Shown piece after piece: positions 16,522 to 24,977 of a stretch of DNA of 64,000 nucleotides. How positions within the stretch are numbered: position 1 is the first letter of the stretch; every line of letters starts with the position of its first letter. Source of the DNA: CAYMTR01 sp964393405 (GTDB lineage: Bacteria; Bacteroidota; Bacteroidia; Bacteroidales; Prolixibacteraceae); the NCBI GenBank assembly GCA_964393405.1, contig CAYMTR010000002.1:62001-126000 (forward strand). Direction: 5' to 3'. The translations under genes were made by a program, and so were the position numbers. The notes below the pieces were generated by a model, which was not told where the DNA came from, did no database searches, and saw only the letters and a program-made list of their open reading frames with translations.

Positions 16522-17421
16522 ATGTGGGGCATTTTTGGATTAATTACTGCAGTACTTCTTGGAATTTATGACATTTTCAAAAAGACATCATTAAACAACA
16601 ATGCTGTTTTTCCTGTTTTACTCATCTCTGTATCTACCAGTGCGCTCATATTTATTTCATTTATAACAGGGTCATACTTGTTCCCTGATTCATTTAAAGC
16701 AATAAATATTTATGTACCAACGATTTCGCCTGAAGAACATATTCAGATATTTTTTAAATCTGCTATAGTCTTAGGCAGTTGGATTTCAGCTTTTTTTGCA
16801 ATCAAGCATTTACCACTGACAATAGTATCGCCAATCAGGGCAACTGCTCCCCTATGGACTTTGCTTGGAGCAATAATAATATTTTCGGAAAGTCCCAACG
16901 CTTTACAATGGGTAGGTTTGCTGACCACATTAACTTTCTTTTTTCTGTTTTCAACAACAGGCCGACTTGAAGGCATAAGTTTCAGAAAAAATAAATGGAT
17001 ATGGCTAATTATAATCGCAACGCTGCTTGGCTCTACAAGTAGTCTGTACGACAGATATATAGTAAGGGAAATCGATAGGTTTTCAGTTCAGGCATGGTCA
17101 GGAATATACCAATTGCTGATTTTGCTGCCAATCGTAATATTCTTTTGGTATCCAACAAGAAAGAAGACTACACCTTTTAAATTCAGGTGGACTATTCCTT
17201 TGATTGGCATTTTTTTAGTCCTTTCCGATTTCTTTTATTTCTGGGCGATTAGTTATCCTGAATCGCTGATTTCAGTTCTATCGGGAATCAGAAGAAGCGG
17301 TGTTGTAATTCCTTTTATATTTGCTGCGATATTCTTTAAAGAGAAGAATGTCAGGAAAAAAGGAGTATATCTCGCAGGAATAATTCTTGGAGTAATATTG
17401 ATGACCTTAGGCAGCAGATAA
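16522..17421 (+). CDS. EamA/DMT-superfamily transporter 1
   Basis: The 299 aa form about ten hydrophobic helices in two EamA repeats, with acidic/aromatic loops typical of drug/metabolite transporters. It opens with WGIFGLITAVLLGIYDIFKK. Motifs such as ATAPLWTLLGAIIIFSE and ILGVILMTLGSR fit the family. Substrates range from amino acids to nucleotide precursors, and nothing in the sequence chooses among them. A second EamA gene of identical length follows after 21 bp on the same strand. The two are only distantly alike, so they may form a functional pair rather than a recent duplication. Confidence 0.85.
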   Translation: MWGIFGLITAVLLGIYDIFKKTSLNNNAVFPVLLISVSTSALIFISFITGSYLFPDSFKAINIYVPTISPEEHIQIFFKSAIVLGSWISAFFAIKHLPLTIVSPIRATAPLWTLLGAIIIFSESPNALQWVGLLTTLTFFFLFSTTGRLEGISFRKNKWIWLIIIATLLGSTSSLYDRYIVREIDRFSVQAWSGIYQLLILLPIVIFFWYPTRKKTTPFKFRWTIPLIGIFLVLSDFFYFWAISYPESLISVLSGIRRSGVVIPFIFAAIFFKEKNVRKKGVYLAGIILGVILMTLGSR

Positions 17422-17442
17422 ACAAATAATAACCTTAGGAAA

Positions 17443-18342
17443 ATGGGCAAAAGCAACATAGGGGTTTTATTGGCAGTAACAACTGCATTGTTCTGGGGAG
17501 TACTTGCGATAGCCTTGAAGGTTGCTCTTACTGTTGTAGATTCCTACACCATTGTGTGGTTCAGATTCTTTTTTGCAGCCATTGCCCTGTTTATTTGGAT
17601 GTGGTTTACTGACCGGAAGAGCCTGAATATATTGAAAAGACCACCCCTGCTACTACTTGTAGCATCGGTAGCACTTGCAATTAATTATATCGGTTTTATG
17701 CTGGGAGTTAAGTATACCAGTCCAAGCAATGCTCAGGTGATAATTCAGGTTAGCCAGGTTTTATTTGCCATAGCCGGGATAGTCATTTTCAAAGAAAAAA
17801 TAAGTAAGCCACAGATAGTCGGATTTGCAGTATTGATATTGGGATTCGCCCTTTTTTACAAAGAGCAGCTGAACAATATGCAATACACATCAAAAGACTT
17901 CATATTAGGAGTTACATTCACACTGGTTGGGGCTGTCACCTGGACTTTATATGCCATTATTCAGAAGAAGCTGTTACCCAAGTATGAACCTAAGACTCAA
18001 AATATTGTGATATTCATACTGCCGGTTTTCCTTTATCTTCCACTTGTTAATTTTCATACTCTGGGAACATTAAATATCTACTGGTGGGGTTTACTTATAT
18101 TTCTGGGTATAAATACTTTGGTTGCCTACGGGTGTATGACTGCCTCGCTCAAATATCTTGAAGCCAATAAAGTAAGTGCGATTCTTATAAACAACCCTAT
18201 AATAACCTTCATAATTATGGCTATTTTGACCATGATGGATGTTAGCTGGATTGAAGGAGAAAAGTTCAGTATATTGGCATGGGCAGGGGCATTACTGTTT
18301 ATTTTCGGGGCTTTCATGGTAGTAAAATCAAGGAAGAAATAA
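17443..18342 (+). CDS. EamA/DMT-superfamily transporter 2
   Basis: Also 299 aa with ten predicted membrane helices and two EamA repeats (NIGVLLAVTTALFWGVLAI; IVIFKEKISKPQIVGFAVLILGFAL). It is a RhaT/YdcZ-like inner-membrane carrier of unknown substrate. It lies 21 bp after the first EamA gene and probably shares its transcript. It is followed by the DnaA-box-like pair and priA. Confidence 0.85.
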   Translation: MGKSNIGVLLAVTTALFWGVLAIALKVALTVVDSYTIVWFRFFFAAIALFIWMWFTDRKSLNILKRPPLLLLVASVALAINYIGFMLGVKYTSPSNAQVIIQVSQVLFAIAGIVIFKEKISKPQIVGFAVLILGFALFYKEQLNNMQYTSKDFILGVTFTLVGAVTWTLYAIIQKKLLPKYEPKTQNIVIFILPVFLYLPLVNFHTLGTLNIYWWGLLIFLGINTLVAYGCMTASLKYLEANKVSAILINNPIITFIIMAILTMMDVSWIEGEKFSILAWAGALLFIFGAFMVVKSRKK

Positions 18343-18343
18343 C

Positions 18344-18373
18344 TTATCAACAGTTTGTTAATTTTGTGGATAA
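18344..18373. promoter_or_regulatory. Inverted pair of DnaA-box-like sites upstream of priA
   Basis: TGTGGATAA at 18365-18373 is the exact complement of the DnaA box TTATCCACA. TTATCAACA at 18344-18352 is the same box with one mismatch, in the opposite orientation, 12 bp away. With flanks, AACTTATCAACA pairs with TGTGGATAAGTT at 11 of 12 positions. Such arrays are seen at replication origins and DnaA-regulated promoters. The pair lies about 40 bp upstream of a -7 box for priA and 2.6 kb from parAB. Confidence 0.5.
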
Positions 18374-18412
18374 GTTGTTTTCAATTATCATCCCTATTAG
18401 ATTTCATTAAAC

Positions 18413-18420
18413 TATTTTTG
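18413..18420 (+). promoter_or_regulatory. Candidate -7 box for priA
   Basis: TATTTTTG is an exact TAnnTTTG, 14 bp before the ATG at 18435. No well-spaced -33 element is visible. Confidence 0.4.
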
Positions 18421-18434
18421 GGGAATAGAATTTC

Positions 18435-20912
18435 ATGGACAACAATCTGATATATATCGATGTAATATTGCCTGTTCCTCTTAACCAGAGCTTCACCTAT
18501 CATGCTCCGGCACAGTGGAAAAGCAAGATAATACCCGGCAGCAGAGTGTTGGTGCAATTTGGAGCAAGAAAATTATATTCGGGCATCGTAAAAAAGGTAT
18601 ATTCTGAAGCTCCTAAATTCGAGACAAAAGCAATAAATACAATCATAGATGATTCTCCTGTTGTCAATCAGCTTTCATTTCCCTTTTGGGATTGGATATC
18701 AAACTATTACTGCTGCAGCGAAGGAGAAGTAATGAAAGCAGCTCTGCCATCGGGCTTGAAGCTTGAAAGTCAGACGAAGCTGACATACAACCCTGAATGG
18801 CTTGAAAATGAAAAACTAAGCGACATTGAAGAAACAGTATTTCAATTTATCTACAGTCAGAGATCAGCATCCATAAAAGATCTCAATTCGCTAATAAAAA
18901 AGAGCGACTCTTATGGCATCATCAAATCACTGATCAGTAAGGAAGCCATAATTGTTGATGAAGAGGTAATTGAAAGGTACAGACCAAAAACAACGCCCTT
19001 TATTTCGGTATCGGAGAACTTAAAAACTGATGATGACTTTCAATTAGCTTTCGGACAGCTCAATAGGGCGCCAAAGCAACTTGAACTATTTATGTTCCTG
19101 TTGAACGAGCTTAACCATTTCGCCATAAACAGGAAAGAAAACATTGAGAAAAGAGAACTACTGCTTAAGAGCAATTCAAATGATGCAGTACTTAAGGGTC
19201 TGATAGAAAGGAAATTTATCAAAGTTGAAAATGTAAAGACCGACAGAATCAAGGAAGGAAATGAACCTAAAGTAACGATAAAGCTCAATGAATTTCAGGA
19301 GGAAAGCATCAATAAAATTTACGATCAATACAGGAGCAAAAAAGTAGTGTTGCTGCATGGAATTACAGCAAGTGGAAAGACAGAAATATACATTAAACTT
19401 ATTGAAGACCAGATTAAAGCTGGCAAGCAGGTATTATACCTATTGCCTGAGATTGCGATTTCATCTCAAATAATCACCAGGTTAAAAAAAGTCTTTGGAA
19501 ATAAGGCAGGAATCTACCATTCAAAGTTCAATGATTCAGAAAGAATAGAAATTTGGAATAAAGTACTTGAATTTGAGAGTGATAAGGAACATGACTATCA
19601 ATTGATACTTGGTACCCGTTCATCGCTTTTCCTCCCTTTTAAGAATCTGGGACTCATTATAGTAGACGAAGAGCATGATACTAGCTATAAGCAGTTTGAC
19701 CCGGCTCCAAGGTATAATGCCAGAGATGCTTCTGTAGTACTTGCAGGTTTGCATGAAGCGAAAGTGCTGATGGGCACTGCTACCCCATCGTTTGAAAGCT
19801 ATCTTAACTGTAAAACAGAGAAGTACGGATATGTATTTCTGAATAAAAGGCATTTTGATGCTGAGCTGCCGGAGATTAAAGTAGCAGATATCACTGATGC
19901 TTACAAAAGAAAAACCATGAAATCTCATTTTACCCCTTTGCTATTTGAAGAAATAGAAAAAGCGCTGGAGAATAATGAGCAGATAATATTATTTCAAAAC
20001 AGAAGAGGTTTTTCGCCCTACGTACAATGCAAATCATGTGGGTGGATACCGGTATGCAAGCATTGCGACGTAAGCCTTTCATACCATAAATCACAGAGTT
20101 ATTTGTTATGCCATTATTGTGGATACACAATGAAGCTGACCGGGAAATGTGGTAATTGTGGTTCACCGGATATAAACACCAAAGGATTTGGAACAGAAAA
20201 GATTGAAGATGAGCTAAAAATATTTTTCCCGGAAGCAACAATCGGGAGGCTTGACACTGACACAACGAGAGGAAAATCTGGGCATGAGAAGATAATAGAA
20301 AAGTTCACCCAAGGGAAAACTCAGATACTTGTAGGCACACAGATGGTAACCAAAGGTCTGGATTTCAAGAATGTGAGTGTAGTAGGAATTTTAAATGCCG
20401 ACAACATACTTAACTATCCCGATTTCAGGTCGCATGAAAGAGCATATCAGCTTTTTGTACAAGTAAGCGGTCGTGCTGGAAGAGCAAACAAAAGGGGTAA
20501 GGTAATAATCCAAACCCTTCAGCCAGAGCATCCTGTAATAAAAAATGTCATCATTAACAATTATGATTCTTTTTTTGAAAAATACATATCAGAAAGAAAA
20601 ATATTCATGTATCCGCCGTGGTACAGGCTGGTAAACATTACGATAAAGCATAAGAATCAGGAGCGGACGATTATAGCAGCAAAACAGCTTGTTGCAGAGC
20701 TCAATAAAAACATAAAAGCAAAGATACTGGGGCCAGAATATCCATTAGTTAGTAGAATATCAATGTTTTATCAACTTATGGTCAGAATAAAGCTTGAAAA
20801 AAATCATTCAGTATCAGAGGCTAAAGAAGAAATAAATAAAAGCATAAACAAAGTAAAACAAGCAGTTAACAATGCATCTGTAATATTCAATATTGATGTT
20901 GATCCATTATAA
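18435..20912 (+). CDS. priA: Primosomal protein N', replication restart helicase PriA
   Basis: The 825-aa protein shows the full PriA layout. An N-terminal DNA-binding domain (VILPVPLNQSFTYHAP) is followed by superfamily 2 helicase domains with Walker A LHGITASGKTEIY near residue 308 and DEEH near 411. A zinc-binding insert with eight cysteines lies at residues 530-577 (CKSC, CKHC, CHYC, CGNC). Helicase motif VI is QVSGRAGRA. PriA recognises stalled forks and D-loops and reloads the replicative helicase. It starts a plus-strand cluster with parA and parB and is preceded by DnaA-box-like sequences. Confidence 0.97.
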   Translation: MDNNLIYIDVILPVPLNQSFTYHAPAQWKSKIIPGSRVLVQFGARKLYSGIVKKVYSEAPKFETKAINTIIDDSPVVNQLSFPFWDWISNYYCCSEGEVMKAALPSGLKLESQTKLTYNPEWLENEKLSDIEETVFQFIYSQRSASIKDLNSLIKKSDSYGIIKSLISKEAIIVDEEVIERYRPKTTPFISVSENLKTDDDFQLAFGQLNRAPKQLELFMFLLNELNHFAINRKENIEKRELLLKSNSNDAVLKGLIERKFIKVENVKTDRIKEGNEPKVTIKLNEFQEESINKIYDQYRSKKVVLLHGITASGKTEIYIKLIEDQIKAGKQVLYLLPEIAISSQIITRLKKVFGNKAGIYHSKFNDSERIEIWNKVLEFESDKEHDYQLILGTRSSLFLPFKNLGLIIVDEEHDTSYKQFDPAPRYNARDASVVLAGLHEAKVLMGTATPSFESYLNCKTEKYGYVFLNKRHFDAELPEIKVADITDAYKRKTMKSHFTPLLFEEIEKALENNEQIILFQNRRGFSPYVQCKSCGWIPVCKHCDVSLSYHKSQSYLLCHYCGYTMKLTGKCGNCGSPDINTKGFGTEKIEDELKIFFPEATIGRLDTDTTRGKSGHEKIIEKFTQGKTQILVGTQMVTKGLDFKNVSVVGILNADNILNYPDFRSHERAYQLFVQVSGRAGRANKRGKVIIQTLQPEHPVIKNVIINNYDSFFEKYISERKIFMYPPWYRLVNITIKHKNQERTIIAAKQLVAELNKNIKAKILGPEYPLVSRISMFYQLMVRIKLEKNHSVSEAKEEINKSINKVKQAVNNASVIFNIDVDPL

Positions 20913-20929
20913 ATTTTCCAAAGGGAAAA

Positions 20930-20965
20930 TTTGTGATGTCGTTACGAGTTAAAATATTATTTTTG
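20930..20965 (+). promoter_or_regulatory. Candidate promoter of the parAB operon
   Basis: TTTG at 20930-20933 and TATTTTTG at 20958-20965 match the -33/-7 pair of Bacteroidota, with a 24-bp spacer, slightly long. The predicted start site lies about 15 bp before parA. Confidence 0.4.
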
Positions 20966-20985
20966 GGACTACAAAAAAATCATAC

Positions 20986-21765
20986 ATGGGTAAAGTAATA
21001 GTAATTGCAAATCAAAAAGGTGGAGTAGGAAAAACTACAACTGCGATCAATCTTTCAGCGAGCTTAGCAGTTTTAGAAAAGAAAGTATTATTGATAGATG
21101 CCGATCCTCAGGCCAATGCCACATCAGGATTGGGTTTCGATTTAAAAAATATAGAAAACAGTATATATGAGTGCATTATAGATCATATTGATCCTGAAGC
21201 GGCAATATTGAACACAGAAATAGAGAACCTTCAGATAATGCCTTCGCACATAGACTTAGTAGGAGCTGAGATTGAAATGCTGAATATGCCGGAGAGGGAA
21301 AAAGTTCTTAAGCAGATAACAGACGCATTAAAGGATAAGTATGATTATATAATAATAGATTGTTCGCCTTCGTTAGGGTTAATAACGGTGAATGCATTAA
21401 CGGCAGCCGATTCGATAATAATACCTGTACAGAGCGAATATTTTGCACTTGAAGGGCTTGGTAAACTATTAAATACTATAAAAATCATACAGAACAAGCT
21501 AAATCCGGAATTAAGCATAGAAGGATTCCTCATGACGATGTACGATTCAAGGTTAAATCTTTCGAATCAGGTGTACGAAGAAGTGAAGAGGCATTTTCAG
21601 GAAATGGTTTTCGACACTGTAATACAAAGAAATGTGCGATTAAGCGAAGCTCCCAGTCACAGGAAGCCGGTTTTACTTTATGATGCAACATCGAAGGGAT
21701 CGACAAATCATTTATGCTTAGCACAAGAGTTAATAACAAAGAATAGCCCAAAAGCTGAAAAATAA
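20986..21765 (+). CDS. parA: Chromosome-partitioning ATPase ParA/Soj
   Basis: The 259-aa protein has the deviant Walker A box KGGVGKTTT (residues 11-19), the A' motif LLIDADPQANAT and Walker B YIIIDCSPSLG. It lacks an N-terminal HTH, as expected for chromosomal Soj-type ParA. ATP-bound dimers coat DNA and are released by ParB, driving origin segregation. parB follows after 22 bp. The order parA-parB-DUF5683-LysM transglycosylase is common in Bacteroidota. Confidence 0.96.
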   Translation: MGKVIVIANQKGGVGKTTTAINLSASLAVLEKKVLLIDADPQANATSGLGFDLKNIENSIYECIIDHIDPEAAILNTEIENLQIMPSHIDLVGAEIEMLNMPEREKVLKQITDALKDKYDYIIIDCSPSLGLITVNALTAADSIIIPVQSEYFALEGLGKLLNTIKIIQNKLNPELSIEGFLMTMYDSRLNLSNQVYEEVKRHFQEMVFDTVIQRNVRLSEAPSHRKPVLLYDATSKGSTNHLCLAQELITKNSPKAEK

Positions 21766-21787
21766 TACTGATTCAAAAGGAAAAGAT

Positions 21788-22669
21788 ATGGCCAAAAGAC
21801 ATGCATTAGGAAGAGGACTTGGAGCATTGATTGATGATTCTACAACCCTTGGACCCCAAACTGCAACATTAATAGATGAGGTTGAAATCGGCATGATAGA
21901 GACCAATCCATGGCAGCCCAGGACTACTTTTGATGAAGAATCGCTGATTGAGTTATCGAATTCCATCAAAGAGGTAGGCATAATTCAGCCTCTTACGCTA
22001 AGAAAAGTTTCTGAAAACAAATATCAGATTATAGCGGGAGAAAGAAGGTTCAGGGCATCGAAAATGGCAGGCTTGACAAAAGTTCCAGCATACATCAGGG
22101 TTTCTGATGACTCCAACATGCTTGAGCTGGCGCTTATTGAAAACATACAGCGGGAAGATCTTGATGCTATTGAAGTAGCAGTAAGCTATCAGCGCTTAAT
22201 AGATGAATGTAGCCTGACTCAGGAGAACCTTGGAGACAGAGTTGGCAAGAAACGATCGACAGTAACAAATTATTTACGTCTATTGAAATTACCTGCATTG
22301 ATTCAGAAAGCAATCAGGGAAAAAGAAATCACGATGGGACATGCCAGGGCAATTATCAGCATTGATGATCCGGAGACTCAGATAATGCTTTACAAACAAA
22401 TTGTGAAGTATGATTTTTCAGTAAGGAAGATTGAAGAAATAGTTAGAAAGATAAACACAGACGGAGAAGAACAGAAATCAAAAACCGCTATTAAAGTACC
22501 AAAATTCCCTGAGGAATATGAAGAGTTGAAAAAGCACCTTTCAAAACATTTTGAATCGGATGTAGATTTCAAGATGAATAATAAAGGTAGAGGAAAGATC
22601 GTTATTCCATTCAAATCAGAAAAAGAACTTGAGAGAATAATTGGAGTATTAGACAAATTAAATAAATAA
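21788..22669 (+). CDS. parB: Chromosome-partitioning CTPase ParB/Spo0J
   Basis: The 293-aa protein has the N-terminal ParA-stimulating motif KRHALGRGLGALI. The CTP-binding ParB/Srx domain follows, with GERRFRASK and ENIQREDL. A central HTH (LTQENLGDRVGKKRSTVTNYLRLL) and a C-terminal dimer domain complete it. It binds parS and slides on DNA in the CTP form. No obvious parS palindrome was noticed inside this window by eye. It follows parA on the same strand. Confidence 0.96.
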   Translation: MAKRHALGRGLGALIDDSTTLGPQTATLIDEVEIGMIETNPWQPRTTFDEESLIELSNSIKEVGIIQPLTLRKVSENKYQIIAGERRFRASKMAGLTKVPAYIRVSDDSNMLELALIENIQREDLDAIEVAVSYQRLIDECSLTQENLGDRVGKKRSTVTNYLRLLKLPALIQKAIREKEITMGHARAIISIDDPETQIMLYKQIVKYDFSVRKIEEIVRKINTDGEEQKSKTAIKVPKFPEEYEELKKHLSKHFESDVDFKMNNKGRGKIVIPFKSEKELERIIGVLDKLNK

Positions 22670-22679
22670 GATACCGGTT

Positions 22680-23288
22680 TTGAGTATATGTAACAAGGGC
22701 ATATTATTGATGTTCCTGATTCTGTTTGTATTTATTGGGACCAATGCCCAGCCAGTTCAGGAAAAGTCAGACTCCACAGAAATTAAAAAAGAAATTTCCG
22801 TAAAAAAACATATACCCGGTAAAGCGACCATATACTCGGCTGTACTTCCGGGTTTAGGTCAGATTTACAATAAACGGTGGTGGAAAGTACCAATAATTTA
22901 TGGAGGATTTGGAGCCTTAGGTTATTTTATAAACAACTACAACCAAAACTATTTAGACTTAAGAAAATCGTATCATGATTTGACAGATGATGATCCTACG
23001 ACAGCGTTCTATCAGGAAATGTATCCGGAATATGATTTTTCGCAGTCAGAAATTAGCACCTTGAAAACAAATTTTGAGGATAAAATTGACAATTCAAGAC
23101 AACAGAGAGATTTATTTATAATCATTTCAGTAGGGTTCTATTTGCTCAACATTATGGATGCAAATGTGGATGCCCATTTTCTTGATTTTGATATTAGTGA
23201 AGATTTAACGTTTAATTTTGAGCCAATTTATAGAGACCCTATTACAAATTCGTTTATCTTAGGAGGACATTTGGCTTTAACATTTTAA
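22680..23288 (+). CDS. DUF5683 membrane/envelope protein
   Basis: The 202-aa product has an N-terminal hydrophobic signal (ILLMFLILFVFIGTNAQ) and a basic linker. The conserved ATIYSAVLPGLGQIYNKRWWKVPIIYGGFGALGYFI region is the DUF5683 hallmark, with a second hydrophobic stretch near residue 145. The function is unknown. It begins 11 bp after parB and precedes a lytic transglycosylase, so an envelope role linked with division or segregation is possible. Confidence 0.8.
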   Translation: MSICNKGILLMFLILFVFIGTNAQPVQEKSDSTEIKKEISVKKHIPGKATIYSAVLPGLGQIYNKRWWKVPIIYGGFGALGYFINNYNQNYLDLRKSYHDLTDDDPTTAFYQEMYPEYDFSQSEISTLKTNFEDKIDNSRQQRDLFIIISVGFYLLNIMDANVDAHFLDFDISEDLTFNFEPIYRDPITNSFILGGHLALTF

Positions 23289-23301
23289 AAGGAGGTTTTT
23301 A

Positions 23302-24972
23302 ATGAAGAAAATTCAGTCTATTCTTCTTGTATTATTATTTTCCCAACTTACAAATCCTGTTAAAACCTATGCAGAAGGCAACCCGCTTATCATGCCAATG
23401 CAAAGAATTGAAATTGCACTGATTGATTCAGGTGGGCAACTTGATACCTTCAGGACCTACCCTGATAAGTTTCTCGACAGTGTTTTTTCTGAGAAACTTG
23501 ACAGTATGTCAAATGACTCCTACATAAGGACAATATATAACCTTGATTCAATATCAGCTCCGGTTACAATCGAAGACAATCTGGTGCCGGGAGATTCCAG
23601 CGACTTAGGATTAAGTGTAGACGGCAACCTTACTGACTCAATAATAATGAAAAGGCTTGCCGACATAAATTCACCGGTTGACCTTTCATTCAATAGTAAA
23701 GTGAGAGATTTAATAGAATTCTATACAAAAAAGAGGCATGACAAAATTGAGACAATGCTTGGTCTAACGGAGTTCTATTTTCCTATGATTGAAGAAATAT
23801 TTGACAAATATCAACTTCCCTTAGAGCTCAAATACATGGCTGTTATTGAATCAGCAATGAATGCGAGAGCAGTTTCGAGGGTGGGTGCATCAGGATTATG
23901 GCAGTTTATGTACAGAACGGGCAAGTTATACGGACTGGAAGTAAATTCCTATGTAGATGAACGCTACGACCCTTTAAAGGCAACAGAAGCCGCCGCAAGA
24001 TACCTTAAAGACCTGTATGCTATATATAACGATTGGCATCTTGTAATTGCTGCCTATAATTGTGGACCGGGCAATATCAACAGAGCAATCGCAAGAACTG
24101 GAGGTAAACAGGATTACTGGACAATATATCATCGGCTACCAAAAGAAACAAGAGGGTACGTTCCAGCTTTTATAGCTGCAGCATATACGGTAAATTATTA
24201 CAAAGAGCATAATTTGGTACCCAGAGAACCGGTTTTCAATTTTTCAACTGATACAGTTGTCATTAGCGAGTATCTTAATTTAAACCAGGTAGCGACAGTA
24301 TTAAATTTAGATCTTCAGATTTTGCGGGATTTGAATCCAATCTTCAAGAAAGATGTGATACCGGCAACGTCAACAAAATCATATGCAATAACGCTACCGG
24401 AAGAATCAATAAGCAGGTTTATTGAACAAGATTCGCAGGTATTTGCATATAACAGAGATGTATATTTCCCAAATAATCAGATAAAAAATCCGGTACATTC
24501 ATCATATACTTATGCACCAACAGATATATCGGGCAAGAAAAAGATAATTCATACAGTCAGATCAGGAGATGTTCCTGGTGCTATTGCTCAAAAATATCGT
24601 GTACGTCTTTCCGATCTTAAAAGTTGGAATAATATGCGAGGTAATATGATCAGAGTTGGTCAGAAGCTTGTTATTTATGTCCCTGAAGATAAAACTTCGA
24701 ATAAGAAGAGTACAAGTAAGACTAGCACAACTACTGCTGAAAATAAAGCACAGGAAGCTGTCAATTCAGCAATTGCATCGGTTGAAAACAACACTTCAAC
24801 TAACAATTCAGGAAGTTCTTATATCTATTATACTGTCAGAAGAGGAGATAACCTTTGGGAAATAGCAAAGAATTATCCTGGTACATCAGCCGAAGAGATA
24901 AGGCAGTTGAATAATATTTCCAATACCCGAGGATTATATATAGGTCAAAAGCTAAAGATCTTAAAGAAATAA
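23302..24972 (+). CDS. Membrane-bound lytic transglycosylase, MltD-like, with two LysM domains
   Basis: The 556-aa secreted protein has a signal peptide. A central SLT/GEWL-like domain (about 140-310) places catalytic Glu183 in AVIESAMNARAVSR, followed by GASGLWQFM and AAYNCGPGNINRAIAR. Two C-terminal LysM repeats (about 413-460 and 510-555) bind peptidoglycan: IHTVRSGDVPGAIAQKY and YYTVRRGDNLWEIAKNY. A Ser/Thr-rich linker joins them. Such enzymes cleave glycan strands to form 1,6-anhydro-muropeptides. A clear Shine-Dalgarno AAGGAGG at 23289-23295 supports the start. It is the last gene of the par cluster and nearly abuts a convergent gene. Confidence 0.92.
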   Translation: MKKIQSILLVLLFSQLTNPVKTYAEGNPLIMPMQRIEIALIDSGGQLDTFRTYPDKFLDSVFSEKLDSMSNDSYIRTIYNLDSISAPVTIEDNLVPGDSSDLGLSVDGNLTDSIIMKRLADINSPVDLSFNSKVRDLIEFYTKKRHDKIETMLGLTEFYFPMIEEIFDKYQLPLELKYMAVIESAMNARAVSRVGASGLWQFMYRTGKLYGLEVNSYVDERYDPLKATEAAARYLKDLYAIYNDWHLVIAAYNCGPGNINRAIARTGGKQDYWTIYHRLPKETRGYVPAFIAAAYTVNYYKEHNLVPREPVFNFSTDTVVISEYLNLNQVATVLNLDLQILRDLNPIFKKDVIPATSTKSYAITLPEESISRFIEQDSQVFAYNRDVYFPNNQIKNPVHSSYTYAPTDISGKKKIIHTVRSGDVPGAIAQKYRVRLSDLKSWNNMRGNMIRVGQKLVIYVPEDKTSNKKSTSKTSTTTAENKAQEAVNSAIASVENNTSTNNSGSSYIYYTVRRGDNLWEIAKNYPGTSAEEIRQLNNISNTRGLYIGQKLKILKK

Positions 24973-24977
24973 AAAAA

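Noticed and set aside
20986..22669. parS site near parAB
   Set aside because: No TGTTTCACGTGAAACA-like palindrome was seen by eye in or next to the operon; an exhaustive search was not possible.
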